Assembly: GCA_051001975.1 (NCBI GenBank)
Contig: JBPCMU010000064.1
Location: 9,699 to 73,698, forward strand
Source: DATAEG01 sp051001975
Lineage (GTDB): Bacteria > Actinomycetota > Actinomycetes > Mycobacteriales > Jatrophihabitantaceae
Direction of reading: 5' to 3'
Length of the DNA: 64,000 nt
Under the pieces are notes generated by a model that worked only from the letters and a program-made list of their open reading frames with translations, was not told where the DNA came from and made no database searches. Shown piece by piece: positions 53,648 to 62,771 of this stretch (positions within the stretch are counted from its first letter, which is position 1; the number at the start of each line of letters is the position of its first letter). The translations under genes and the position numbers were made by a program.

Positions 53648-54659
53648 TCAGTCGAGCAGCGCCGAGTACACCAGTTGGCGTAGCTGCGAACGGATCGGAT
53701 GGATGCTCGATGGCAGAAGCTGGGTCAGGAACACCGCGGTGAGCTCCTCGAGTGGATCCACCCAGAATGTGGTGGAAGCGGCGCCGCCCCAGCCGAATTC
53801 GCCGGGCGAGCCGAGCGTGTGGGTCGCCACTGGGTCGAGGGTGACGGAGAAGCCGAGCCCGAAGCCAACGCCGTCGAACGGCGACTCGGCGTAAAGCGGA
53901 CGGCCGAACGACGCTAGGTCCGCGCCGCCGGGCAGATGGTTGCGGGTCATGTATCGCACGGTGCGGTCGGCCAACAGCCGGGTACCGTCCACCGCGCCGT
54001 GACCGAGCAGCAGCTGCACGAAGCGGTGATAGTCGGCGAGCGTGGACACCAGGCCGCCGCCACCGGACAACCACGTCGGCGCGGTGACTGCGGCGCCGAG
54101 GCTGTCCAGTCTGGTCGCCGTGCGAGTGCGCGGGTCAGCCGTGTAGAGCGTGGCGAGCCTGCTACGCGCCGCGTCTGACACTGCGAACGCGGTATCGGCC
54201 ATGCCGAGCGGGCCGAAGATGTGCTCGGCGAAGAACTCGTCGAGCGGCTGACCTGCGACGACCTCGACCAGCCGGCCGAGCACGTCGGTAGCGCAGGTCC
54301 GAGCCTCCGACGTACACCCGGGGCTGGGCGAACGCGGGGATGAACTTCGCGACGGGATCGGTCAGTTCGAATGCGCCCTGCTCGTAGAGCATCATCGCCG
54401 CGATGGTGGTGACCGGCTTGGTCATCGAGCAGATCCGGAACAGGGTGTCCAGCTCGACGGGCAGATCGGCCTCGATGTCGCGACTGCCGCAGCGACCCAC
54501 GTGCGCGATGCGAGCGCGCCGGCTCACCGCAAAGGACCAGCCCGGCAACCTGCCGTCGTCCACATAGCGCTGGAAGTGCGTGCCGATGCGGGCCAACCGC
54601 CTTGCGTCCAACCCGACCGGCGCGGGATCGACGTCGACTGCGAAGGCTTCGGATGCCAT
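53648..54659 (-). pseudogene. Broken beta-lactamase-fold serine hydrolase (EstB type)
   Basis: The N-terminal part (54659 to about 54300, minus strand) reads VDVDPAPVGLDARRLARIGTHF and CSMTKPVTTIAAMMLYEQG, with the catalytic Ser-x-x-Lys. At about 54300 the frame changes: the C-terminal part continues in another frame as DVLGRLVEVVAGQPLDEFF through GGGGLVSTLADYHRF to the end at 53648. Roughly 60-80 residues between them, which normally include the catalytic Tyr motif (Y-x-N/S), are missing. So a deletion with frame change has destroyed the enzyme. It follows the acyl-CoA dehydrogenase operon by four bases, the usual place of an esterase in such clusters. Confidence 0.75.
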
Positions 54660-54663
54660 CGAG

Positions 54664-55767
54664 TCACCTCACCGTGGCTGGGATGTCGACGAGCGTGCCG
54701 AGGCGGGCGCGGTGCTGCGCCGCGGTGCCGAGCGCCAGCTGGTCGGCCTTCGCCCGTTTGAGATGGAGGTGCGCCGGATACTCCCAGGTCATCCCGATCC
54801 CGCCGTGCAGTTGCACGCACTCCTCGGCCGCGTGCACAGCGATCCCCGAGCAGTGCGCTTGAGCCAGCGACGCCGCCACCCATAGGTCGTCGTTTGCCGT
54901 CGCGACGCAGTCCGCGGCGTACCGGGCCACCGCGCGCGCGGTCGTCGTCTCCTGCATGAGATCGGCGAGGCGGTGTTTCAGTGCCTGGAACGATCCCAGC
55001 GGGCGGCCGAACTGATAGCGCTCGCGGAGATACCCGACCGTAGTCTCCAGGCACCATTCGGCGAGCCCGAGTTGTTCTGACGCGAGCAGCGCGGCGCCAA
55101 CGGCCAGTGCCTTGTCGAGTGCCGGCCCGGCGGCCGGAGGTTCGGCGACGAGGCGTGCCGGCGCGCCGTCGAAGTGCACGTCGGCCAATGGCCTCGTCAT
55201 GTCGAGGCTGGTCACCGGACTGAGGGCGACACCCTGCGCTCCGATGTCTACGGTCGCCAGCGCGCAGCCATCGGCTGTCTGAACGGGCACGAGCAGGACA
55301 TCCGAGCTGATCGCATCGGCAACGTTGGCGACCTTGCCGCTGATCCGGCCTGCGTCGCCGAACCGCACCGTCGGGTCCGGCACGGTCGTGGTCCATGGGA
55401 GGCAGAGCGCCGCCGTGGTCAAGCCGGCGCCGAGACCGGTGAGCAGCTCGGCGTCCCCGACCTCGACGACCGCGGTAGTCGCGACGACGGCGCTGGTGAG
55501 GAACGGCACCGGCGCGACCCGGCGCCCCAGTTCCTCCAACACGACTGCCGCTTCCCGAGCGCCGGTCCCGTAACCGCCGAACTCTTCGGGAACGAGCAGC
55601 GCCGCGAGACCCAACTCCTGCGCCAGGCGGGTCCACAGCCCGCGATCGGCCGTGGCCGGCCGGTCGTAGCACGTCAGCAGGTCGGCGGTCGTCAGCTCTT
55701 TCGCGAGCAACCCTCGAACACTGTCTCGCAGCGCGGTCTCCGTGTCGCCGTACAGCAGATCGGTCAT
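54664..55767 (-). CDS. Acyl-CoA dehydrogenase, smaller subunit type
   Basis: 367 residues from ATG 55767, overlapping the previous gene stop (ATGA). Typical fold: N-terminal helices with LALAALLVPEEFGGYG, the central strand domain and C-terminal helices with RYQFGRPLGSFQALKHRLADL and CVQLHGGIGMTWEYPAHLHLKRA. Adjacent ACAD pairs of unequal size in actinobacteria commonly form alpha2beta2 FAD enzymes acting on steroid or branched side chains; this one with the next gene fits that pattern (inference). It oxidises an acyl-CoA to the enoyl-CoA with FAD. Confidence 0.88.
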   Translation of the reverse strand: MTDLLYGDTETALRDSVRGLLAKELTTADLLTCYDRPATADRGLWTRLAQELGLAALLVPEEFGGYGTGAREAAVVLEELGRRVAPVPFLTSAVVATTAVVEVGDAELLTGLGAGLTTAALCLPWTTTVPDPTVRFGDAGRISGKVANVADAISSDVLLVPVQTADGCALATVDIGAQGVALSPVTSLDMTRPLADVHFDGAPARLVAEPPAAGPALDKALAVGAALLASEQLGLAEWCLETTVGYLRERYQFGRPLGSFQALKHRLADLMQETTTARAVARYAADCVATANDDLWVAASLAQAHCSGIAVHAAEECVQLHGGIGMTWEYPAHLHLKRAKADQLALGTAAQHRARLGTLVDIPATVR

Positions 55768-56951
55768 TTGTGGAGGTCCTGCCACGCGACGTCCTTGTCG
55801 GGTCTGGCTTCAGTCGGTAGTCCGAGCACCCGCTCGGCGATGACGTTTCGCAGGATCTCCGACGTGCCTCCTTCGATCGAGTTGCCCTTGGCGCGCAGGT
55901 AGCGGTAACCGGCTCCGCGGCCGTTGAAGTCGACGCGGTCGGGACGCAGCTCGGTCCAGTCGTCGTAGCGCAGCCCGTCGGCGCCGAGCAGCTCGACCTC
56001 GAGACTGCTGATCTCCTGCGTCGACTTCGCGAACGCGAGCTTCATCGCAGCGCCCTCGGGACCGGGTTCGCCGGCCACCAGTTGTTGGCGCAACCGCTCG
56101 CCGGTGAGCCGGTTCGCTTCGGCGGTGACCCAGCACTCCATCAGCCGGTCATGCATCGCGGCAGTCCGCAGGTCCGGCCGGGCCCGCCATTCGTCGGCGA
56201 CGACGCCGATCATGCCTCCCTCCCGGGGCGCCGACCCACCACCGATCGACACCCGCTCGTTGTTGAGCGTGCCCATCGCGACCCGCCAGCCTTCGCCGAC
56301 CGCGCCGACGCGGTACTCATCCGGGATCCGCACGTCGTCGAGGAACACCTCGTTGAACTCCGCTTCACCAGTGATCTGGCGCAGTGGGCGCACCTCGACA
56401 CCCGGGTCGGTCATGTCGCACAGGAAGTACGTCAGGCCAGCGTGCTTCGGCACAGCCGGATCGGTGCGCGCGACGAGGATTGCGAAGCGGGCGTTGTGCG
56501 CGCTGGATGTCCACACCTTCTGTCCGCTCACCCGCCAGGTGTCCCCGTCGCGCACCGCCTTGGTGGCGACGGCTGCGAGGTCCGAGCCGGCGCCGGGCTC
56601 GCTGAACAGCTGACACCAGATCTCTTGACCGAGCCACAGCGGACGCAGGAACCGGCCCTTCTGTTCATCGGTGCCGAATCGCAGGATGGTCGGGGCCGCC
56701 ATCCCGAGCCCGATGCCGTTGCGACGGGCATCCAGCGCAGGCGCGCCCGCGGCAAGCAACTGTTCGTCGACAGTTATCTGCCACCCGCGCGGCATCCCGA
56801 GCCCGCCGAGACCGACCGGGTAGTCGACCCACGCCAAACCCGCGTCGAAGCGCGCTGCGAGGAAAGCTCCGGCGGTGGTCGCCGCCGGTGGGTGCGCAGT
56901 GAGCAGTTCGTCGACCTTGCCGATCAGGTCATCCTGCGAGGGCGTGGGCAT
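55764..56951 (-). CDS. Acyl-CoA dehydrogenase, larger subunit type
   Basis: 395 residues from ATG 56951, after AGGAGAT. It has WVDYPVGLGGLGMPRGWQITVDEQLLAAGAP, the FAD-contact segment CQLFSEPGAGSDLAAVATKAVRDGD, WRVSGQKVWTSSAH and the C-terminal GNSIEGGTSEILRNVIAERVLGLP that ends catalytic ACADs. Overlap with the following smaller ACAD suggests an obligate pair. It lies in the MaoC-ACAD-ACAD-ACAD operon downstream of a TetR-type operator. Substrate unknown. Confidence 0.9.
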   Translation of the reverse strand: MPTPSQDDLIGKVDELLTAHPPAATTAGAFLAARFDAGLAWVDYPVGLGGLGMPRGWQITVDEQLLAAGAPALDARRNGIGLGMAAPTILRFGTDEQKGRFLRPLWLGQEIWCQLFSEPGAGSDLAAVATKAVRDGDTWRVSGQKVWTSSAHNARFAILVARTDPAVPKHAGLTYFLCDMTDPGVEVRPLRQITGEAEFNEVFLDDVRIPDEYRVGAVGEGWRVAMGTLNNERVSIGGGSAPREGGMIGVVADEWRARPDLRTAAMHDRLMECWVTAEANRLTGERLRQQLVAGEPGPEGAAMKLAFAKSTQEISSLEVELLGADGLRYDDWTELRPDRVDFNGRGAGYRYLRAKGNSIEGGTSEILRNVIAERVLGLPTEARPDKDVAWQDLHK

Positions 56952-56962
56952 CGGAGATCTCC

Positions 56963-58186
56963 TCAGCGATTGCCGGACGTGGCATGGCGGCGCAGCTCGG
57001 CGCGAGCCAGCGAGCTCTTGTGGACCTCGTCGGGCCCATCGGCGAACTGCAACGTTCGGACGCTGGCATACCAGCGGGCCAGTGGGAAGTCCTGACTCAA
57101 ACCGCCACCTCCGTGCGCCTGAATCGCGCGGTCGAGGATCCAGCACACCGTCGCCGGTGTCGCGATCTTGATCGCTTGGATCTCGGTGTGTGCACCCTTG
57201 TTGCCCACCGTGTCCATCAGCCAGGCCGTCTTGAGCACAAGGAGCCGCAACTGCTCGATGCGCACCCGGGACTCGGCGATCCAATCCCGGATCACCCCCT
57301 GGTCGGCCAGCGGTTTGCCGAATGCGATGCGGTCCGCGGCGCGGCGACACATCAGCTCCACCGCGCGTTCGGCGACACCGATGCATCGCATGCAGTGATG
57401 GATCCGCCCCGGCCCGAGACGGGCCTGCGCGATGGCGAAGCCGTCTCCCTCCGTGCCGATCAGGTTCGCCGCCGGCACCCGGACATCGTCGAAGGCGATC
57501 TCGGCGTGCCCGCCATGGTCTGCGTCGTCGTAGCCGAAGACGTGCATGCCGCGCAGGATCGTGACCCCCGGCGTGTCCCGGGGCACCAGGATCTGGCTTT
57601 GTTGGCGGTGGCGTTCGGCATCCGGATCGGTCTTGCCCATGACGATCAGGATCTTGGCGTTCGGGTTCATCGCGCCGCTGATCCACCACTTGCGGCCGTT
57701 GATCACATAGTCGTCACCGTCCCGCTCGATCCGGGTCCGGATGTTCGTCGCATCCGAGGAGGCCACGTCCGGCTCCGTCATCGCGAAGGACGAGCGGATC
57801 TCGCCTGCCAGCAGCGGATCCAGCCAGTCGCGCTGCTGCTGCGGGGTGCCGAACTCGGCCAGTACTTCCATGTTCCCGGTGTCCGGGGCGGCGCAGTTGA
57901 CCGCGGTCGGCGCCAGAGTGAGGCTGCGCCCGGTGATCTCCGCCAGCGGTGCGTACTGCAGGTTGGTCAGGCCGGCGCCCCGCTCGCCGGGAAGGAACAG
58001 ATTCCACAGCCCCTGCGCACGCGCCGCAGTCTTGAGTTCCTCGACGACGGGTGCCGGCGTCCATGAGCCGGACTGGTCGGCAAGTTGCTGCTCCGCGATC
58101 GGCTCGGCCGGGTAGACGTGCTCATCCATGAATGCCAGCAACTGCTCGCGCAGTTCGACGGTGCGCACGTCGTACTCGAAGTCCAT
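56963..58186 (-). CDS. Acyl-CoA dehydrogenase, ACAD10/11-like
   Basis: 407 residues from ATG 58186. The sequence FAMTEPDVASSDATNIRTRIERDGDDYVINGRKWWISGAMNP and the GPGRIHHCMRCIGVAERAVELMCRRA helix are characteristic of the ACAD10/11 group, which includes enzymes for 2-methyl-branched and longer chains. It follows the MaoC gene by 65 bases and precedes the ACAD pair by 11. It uses FAD and acts in the cytosol. The group has no fixed substrate in actinobacteria. Confidence 0.9.
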   Translation of the reverse strand: MDFEYDVRTVELREQLLAFMDEHVYPAEPIAEQQLADQSGSWTPAPVVEELKTAARAQGLWNLFLPGERGAGLTNLQYAPLAEITGRSLTLAPTAVNCAAPDTGNMEVLAEFGTPQQQRDWLDPLLAGEIRSSFAMTEPDVASSDATNIRTRIERDGDDYVINGRKWWISGAMNPNAKILIVMGKTDPDAERHRQQSQILVPRDTPGVTILRGMHVFGYDDADHGGHAEIAFDDVRVPAANLIGTEGDGFAIAQARLGPGRIHHCMRCIGVAERAVELMCRRAADRIAFGKPLADQGVIRDWIAESRVRIEQLRLLVLKTAWLMDTVGNKGAHTEIQAIKIATPATVCWILDRAIQAHGGGGLSQDFPLARWYASVRTLQFADGPDEVHKSSLARAELRRHATSGNR

Positions 58187-58251
58187 CGGTTCTCCTCAGT
58201 GCGATCGGTGCGATCGGTGCGACCACTTCGGACGGCAGCGAGACGGGGCGT

Positions 58252-58704
58252 TCACGTCACGATCACCGACAGGATCTCGGCCACGCAGCCTGGTTTGGCC
58301 GAGGCGTCACACTCGACGGTGACCCGCACCCGGACCTGCAGCCCCTGCGGGTGTGGCGCTACGGCGAGCAATTCCACGCCGCCACGCACCTTCGACCCGA
58401 CCGGCACCGCAGTGGGGAAGCGGACCTTGTCGGAGCCATAGTTGATGGCCATCTGGATGCCGTCGACCCGGTAGATCTGACTGACCAGGAACGGGATGAG
58501 GGACACGGTCAGGTAACCGTGCGCAATGGCCCCACCGAACGGTCCCGCTGCCGCCCGGGCAACGTCCTGGTGGATCCATTGGTGGTCGTTCGTCGCGTCG
58601 GCGAATTGGTCCACCCGATCCTGCTCGACCAGCAGCCAGTCGCTGTAGCCGAGGTGCTCGCCGACCAGCGAATTCAGCCCCTCAACGCCGTTGATGACTC
58701 GCAT
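58252..58704 (-). CDS. MaoC-like enoyl-CoA hydratase
   Basis: 150 residues. The hot-dog fold MaoC motif is ADATNDHQWIHQDVARAAAGPFGGAIAHGYLTVSLIP, containing the hydratase Asp and His (D-x4-H) and the GYL helix. It would add water to the enoyl-CoA made by the downstream dehydrogenases. It is the first gene of the operon; a CTAAGC-N4-GCTTAG palindrome lies 43 bases upstream of the start. Confidence 0.9.
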   Translation of the reverse strand: MRVINGVEGLNSLVGEHLGYSDWLLVEQDRVDQFADATNDHQWIHQDVARAAAGPFGGAIAHGYLTVSLIPFLVSQIYRVDGIQMAINYGSDKVRFPTAVPVGSKVRGGVELLAVAPHPQGLQVRVRVTVECDASAKPGCVAEILSVIVT

Positions 58705-58746
58705 CGTGTCCTCCTGCCGAGACCGCCGACGCCGCGATCACATCGA

Positions 58747-58762
58747 CTAAGCAAGCGCTTAG
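58747..58762. promoter_or_regulatory. 16-bp palindromic operator, copy 1
   Basis: CTAAGCAAGCGCTTAG, with perfect 6-bp arms CTAAGC/GCTTAG. It lies between the TetR gene and the MaoC operon, 43 bases upstream of the MaoC ATG. The same sequence, with one centre change, recurs at 59531-59546 on the other side of the TetR gene. Confidence 0.75.
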
Positions 58763-58818
58763 CCGGAGCATATCCCCGGCCCCGCGCCGACGGTGTTGTC
58801 GAAGCGGGAGTGTCACCG

Positions 58819-59475
58819 TCAGCGTCCGGTTCCCTTCCGCACAGTGGCGCGTCCGGCCGGCACACCCACCATCCGAAGGGCCAGGACCGTGTAGTGATCG
58901 GCGACTTCCGAACCAGTCCAGGTGCCGTCGTCGCGGAACCACCGCGCGACGTCGATGCCCATCGAGAGCACCGCCAGCGTCGTCATGTGCGGGTCGGGCG
59001 TGCTGAAGGCGCCGGACTCAACGCCCGCGGCGACGATTGCGCCCACCTCGGCGTCGATGGCCCGACGGATACCCGCGACGGTGCGCAGGTGATGCGGTGC
59101 AAGGGCGGCCAGTTCGTAGTTCACGATGCGTGCCCGGGTGTGCTCCCGCGCGTGGGACAGCACGAAGGCCTGCATGACGGCGGCGAGTTGCTCGACCGGG
59201 TCTGCCGACGTGGCGGCTGCCGCGCGGACCAGATCGAGGGTCCTCTGATGGCCGGTCTTCGAGATCAGGTACAGCAGGTCTTCCTTCGACCGATGGTGCA
59301 CGTAGACCGCGGCCGGGCTCAGCCCTGCGGCGGTGGCGATGTCGCGCGTGGTGGTGCCGTGGAACCCCTTCGCGGCGAACGCCTCGATGGCTGCGGACAG
59401 CAACCGGTCCCGAGCGGTCGCACTCTCCTCGGGTGCCAGATGCGCATCGGCCGGGCGTGCGCTGACGTCACTCAC
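58819..59475 (-). CDS. TetR-family regulator of the acyl-CoA cluster
   Basis: 218 residues. HTH domain: ARDRLLSAAIEAFAAKGFHGTTTRDIATAAGLSPAAVYVHHRSKEDLLYLI. The C-terminal domain (from about 80) has a LVRAAAATSADPVEQLAAVMQAFV helix bundle typical of fatty-acid or steroid-catabolism repressors such as the KstR2/FadR-like groups. Two copies of a CTAAGC-N4-GCTTAG palindrome lie on either side of the gene, one before the ACAD operon and one before the SDR operon, so it likely represses both and itself, with an acyl-CoA as inducer (inference). Confidence 0.9.
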   Translation of the reverse strand: MSDVSARPADAHLAPEESATARDRLLSAAIEAFAAKGFHGTTTRDIATAAGLSPAAVYVHHRSKEDLLYLISKTGHQRTLDLVRAAAATSADPVEQLAAVMQAFVLSHAREHTRARIVNYELAALAPHHLRTVAGIRRAIDAEVGAIVAAGVESGAFSTPDPHMTTLAVLSMGIDVARWFRDDGTWTGSEVADHYTVLALRMVGVPAGRATVRKGTGR

Positions 59476-59530
59476 GAGGGCCTCCTCGTCCGACCGGCGG
59501 GCATTGACATCCGAACCTCTCGGGCCAAGG

Positions 59531-59546
59531 CTAAGCGAGCGCTTAG
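59531..59546. promoter_or_regulatory. 16-bp palindromic operator, copy 2
   Basis: CTAAGCGAGCGCTTAG. Perfect 6-bp arms, and 14 of 16 positions symmetric. It sits in the divergent promoter region between the TetR gene (start 59475, minus) and the first SDR gene (start 59595, plus). Only one base differs from copy 1. Confidence 0.75.
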
Positions 59547-59594
59547 TGCGCGTCCATCGATCGATGACGCGCGGACCGGGCCGACGGAGGCACA

Positions 59595-60350
59595 GTGCGT
59601 TCTCGATTCACCGGCAAGACAGCCATCGTCACCGGAGCCAGCCGGGGGATCGGGTTCGCCGTCGCGCAGCGAATCGTGGCCGACGGAGGGACGGTGTGCA
59701 TCACCGCTCGCAACAAGGATTCACTCGATGCAGCGGTGGCTGAACTGGGCGGCCCGGACCACGCGATCGGAGTGGCCGGCAAAGCGGACGACGCCGATCA
59801 TCAGAATCTCGCCGTGCGACGCACGATCGAGTACTTCGGCTCACTCGATTTCCTCGTCAACAATGCGGGGATCAATCCCGTCTACGGTCCGATCATCGAC
59901 GTGGACCTGTCCGCTGCCCGCAAGATCCTCGAGGTCAATGTGTTGGCGGCACTGTCCTGGACGCAACAGGTGTACCGGGCCTGGATGGCCGAGCACGGCG
60001 GGGCGGTGGTGAATGTCTCGTCCGTCGCCGGGTTGCGCGCCGCGCCGGGAATCGGCATGTACGGGGTGAGCAAGGCGACCCTGCTGCACCTCACCACTGA
60101 GCTCGCTGTGGAACTCGGACCCGGTATCCGGGTGAACTCGGTAGCACCAGCGGTGGTGAAGACCGTGTTCGCGACGGCGCTGTATGAGAACCGCGAGGAG
60201 GAAGTGGCGCAGGCCTATCCGCTCAAGCGACTCGGCGTCCCGCAGGACGTTGCCGGCGCGGTGTGCTTCCTGCTGTCCGACGACGCGGCCTGGATCACCG
60301 GTCACACCGTCGTCGTCGACGGCGGCATCACCCAGACCGGCGGGGTGTGA
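59595..60350 (+). CDS. Short-chain dehydrogenase/reductase (classical SDR), first
   Basis: 251 residues from GTG 59595. Rossmann motif TGASRGIG (residues 13-20), NNAG in FLVNNAGINP, catalytic Ser in VNVSSVAGL, Tyr and Lys in YGVSKAT. The C-terminal PQDVAGAVCFLLSDDAAWITGHTVVVDGG is typical of FabG-like enzymes. It likely oxidises or reduces a hydroxyacyl-CoA or cyclic alcohol in the same pathway as the ACADs. The next SDR overlaps it by four bases. Confidence 0.9.
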   Translation: MRSRFTGKTAIVTGASRGIGFAVAQRIVADGGTVCITARNKDSLDAAVAELGGPDHAIGVAGKADDADHQNLAVRRTIEYFGSLDFLVNNAGINPVYGPIIDVDLSAARKILEVNVLAALSWTQQVYRAWMAEHGGAVVNVSSVAGLRAAPGIGMYGVSKATLLHLTTELAVELGPGIRVNSVAPAVVKTVFATALYENREEEVAQAYPLKRLGVPQDVAGAVCFLLSDDAAWITGHTVVVDGGITQTGGV

Positions 60351-61147
60351 GTGTGGCCCCGATCGCGCTAGACGGCGCGGCGGTTCTGCTCACCGGCGGC
60401 GCGAACGGCCTCGGCGCCACGACGGCGCGGTTGTTGGCCGAGCAGGGCGCCCAGCTGGTCATCGCGGACGTCGACGACGAGGCGGGCCGGGCGGTTGCCG
60501 ACTCGGTCGGCGGCAGCTTCGTGCACTGCGACGTGGCCGACCCGGCGCAGAGCGTTGCCGCGGTCGCTGCGACGGTGCGCCGCTACGGCGGACTGGACAT
60601 CGCGCTGCTCAACGCCGGTCTGGCCCTCGGCAGCCGGCTGGGGGAGGACTTCGACCTCGACGCCTACCGACTCGCCATGGGCGTGAACCTCGACGGCGTC
60701 GTCTTCGGCATCAACGCAGCTCTACCCGCGCTGAAGGCTCGCCGCGGCGGCTCGATCGTCGTCACGGCTAGCCTGGCCGGACTGGCCGCAACTCCTACCG
60801 ACCCGGTGTATTGCGCCAACAAGCACGCGGTTGTCGGACTGGTCCGCGCGCTCGGTCCGGTGCTGATTCGCGACGGAGTCTCGATCAACGCGGTGTGTCC
60901 GGGATTTGCCGATACCAGGATCGTCGATGGTATTCGGCAGTACATCGCGGACGCCGAGATTCCGTTGCTCGAACCGATCGAGGTGGCTCGCACAGTGCGC
61001 TCGATCCTGGCCGACGATCAGGTCGGCCGAGCATGGTTCGTGCAGCCCGGTCGCGCCGCGGAGCCGTTCGCCTTCCGCAACGTGCCCGGGCCGCGCGGCC
61101 CGTCCGGCGAACCGGTCGGGCGCGTCCCCGGCGTACCTCCCACTTAA
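60347..61147 (+). CDS. Short-chain dehydrogenase/reductase, second
   Basis: 266 residues from GTG 60347, overlapping the previous stop. Rossmann loop LTGGANGLGATTARLLAEQG, Ser in VTASLAGL, Tyr and Lys in YCANKHAVVGL. The C-terminal region is extended by about 40 residues (AWFVQPGRAAEPFAFRNVPG) compared with classical SDRs, as in the 3-hydroxyacyl-CoA/hydroxysteroid dehydrogenase subgroup. Part of the TetR-controlled divergent half of the acyl-CoA cluster. A second GTG at 60353 is an alternative start. Confidence 0.88.
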   Translation: MSVAPIALDGAAVLLTGGANGLGATTARLLAEQGAQLVIADVDDEAGRAVADSVGGSFVHCDVADPAQSVAAVAATVRRYGGLDIALLNAGLALGSRLGEDFDLDAYRLAMGVNLDGVVFGINAALPALKARRGGSIVVTASLAGLAATPTDPVYCANKHAVVGLVRALGPVLIRDGVSINAVCPGFADTRIVDGIRQYIADAEIPLLEPIEVARTVRSILADDQVGRAWFVQPGRAAEPFAFRNVPGPRGPSGEPVGRVPGVPPT

Positions 61148-61196
61148 CCGCACCCGTCGTCGATGACCGACCTTTTGCGGGCGATAGCGTCGAGGG

Positions 61197-62771
61197 GTGA
61201 CAACACCCTCCAAGTCGTGGCTCGCCGACGCGGTGATCTACGAGATCTACCCGCAGTCCTTCGCAGACACCGATGGAGACGGGGTCGGCGATCTGCCCGG
61301 CGTGATCGCCCATCTCGACTACCTGGCCTGGCTCCGTGTCGATGCGATCTGGTTCAACCCGTGCTTCGCCTCGCCCTTCCGCGATGCTGGCTACGACGTG
61401 TCGGACTACCTGCAGATCGCGCCGCGCTACGGCTCCAACGACGACATGGTGCGGCTGATCGAGGCCGCTGGTGAACGGGGCATTCGGGTCGTGCTGGACC
61501 TCGTCGCAGGTCACACATCGAGTGACCATCCGTGGTTCCAGGCGTCGGCCTCGGACCCGAACGACGATCGCTACATCTGGGCGGACCAGGATGGTCGGCA
61601 GATGGTGCCCAGCCCAGGATCGCGGCCGGGTTGGTACTACAAGAACTTCTACGAGTCGCAACCGGCGCTGAACTTCGGGTATGCCCGGATGGACCCCAAC
61701 GAGCCGTGGCGGCAGTCGGTCGACGCACCCGGCCCGCAACAGAACCGGGCAGCGTTGCGGGAGATCATGGCGTTCTGGTTCGACAAGGGCATCGCCGGAT
61801 TCCGGGTCGACATGGCGTTCTCGCTGGTGAAGGACGATCCGGGCTTGGCCGCGACCACCGAACTGTGGCGGGAACTGCGCGCCTGGATGGACGAGTCCTA
61901 CCCCGACCGGGTGATCATCCCGGAGGGCGTCGAGCCGGACGCGCCTGGTGAGCCCGCGGCGTTCCACGCCGACTTCTTCCTCGTCATCAACCAGCCGCAC
62001 CTCTCCTTGTTCGACAATCACGGTGCCGGTACCCTGGCGTGGACGTCCGCCGCCGATCCGTCGTTCTTCGAGCAGACCGGCCGGGGCAGCCCGGCCCGCC
62101 TCATCCACGAGTGGACCGCGCGCAAGGAGACCTTCGGCGCGGACCGTCTCGTGTTGCTCGCCTCGGCCGACCATGACTTCTCCCGGCTCGCCAGCGGTAC
62201 CAGGACCCCCGACCAGCAAGGTGCGGCGTGGGTCTTCCTGCTCACCTGGGGATCGGTGCCGTCCATCTACTACGGCGACGAGATCGGTATGCGCTACCAG
62301 CTCGGGCTGCCGGACAAGGAGGGCAGCGCCTACCGCCCGACGTACAACCGGTCGGGTGTACGCACGCCTATGCAGTGGGACCCCGACGCCCCTAATGCCG
62401 GGTTCTCGACCGCTGCGGCGGAGGACCTCTACCTGCCGATCGACCCGGACCCGGATCGGCCGACGGTGGCCGATAGCCGCGCCGATGCGGATTCGAACCT
62501 GCATCTGCTGCAGCGGCTGACGACCCTGCGCCGCGCTACGCCAGCACTGCGCACTGCAGCCACCACCCGAGTGCTCAACACCGGCTACCCGTTCGTGTAC
62601 CTGCGCGGCGACTCCCACCTCGTGGTGGTGAACCCGCGCCGCGAGCCGGCGCACGCGATCGTGGAGACATGGCGGTCGGTCACCGAACTCGAGGCCAGGG
62701 GGATCACCTTCGACGGGACTACGATCCGAGCCGACGGATTCTCCTACGGCATCTTCGAGATCAGGACCTAG
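61197..62771 (+). CDS. GH13-family alpha-glucosidase-like enzyme
   Basis: 524 residues from GTG 61197. A (beta/alpha)8 barrel with the four GH13 regions: LDLVAGHTSSDHP, GFRVDMAFS with nucleophile Asp205, VIIPEGVE with acid/base Glu243, and SADHDF with Asp327 after His326. The MTTPSKSWLADAVIYEIYPQSFADTDGDGVGDLPGV start is typical of oligo-1,6-glucosidase and trehalose-synthase-like enzymes. The acid/base motif lies in an unusual PEGVEPD context where relatives have GEx(W/H). No signal peptide, so it acts in the cytosol, on a short oligosaccharide or glucoside. Substrate uncertain. Confidence 0.88.
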   Translation: MTTPSKSWLADAVIYEIYPQSFADTDGDGVGDLPGVIAHLDYLAWLRVDAIWFNPCFASPFRDAGYDVSDYLQIAPRYGSNDDMVRLIEAAGERGIRVVLDLVAGHTSSDHPWFQASASDPNDDRYIWADQDGRQMVPSPGSRPGWYYKNFYESQPALNFGYARMDPNEPWRQSVDAPGPQQNRAALREIMAFWFDKGIAGFRVDMAFSLVKDDPGLAATTELWRELRAWMDESYPDRVIIPEGVEPDAPGEPAAFHADFFLVINQPHLSLFDNHGAGTLAWTSAADPSFFEQTGRGSPARLIHEWTARKETFGADRLVLLASADHDFSRLASGTRTPDQQGAAWVFLLTWGSVPSIYYGDEIGMRYQLGLPDKEGSAYRPTYNRSGVRTPMQWDPDAPNAGFSTAAAEDLYLPIDPDPDRPTVADSRADADSNLHLLQRLTTLRRATPALRTAATTRVLNTGYPFVYLRGDSHLVVVNPRREPAHAIVETWRSVTELEARGITFDGTTIRADGFSYGIFEIRT

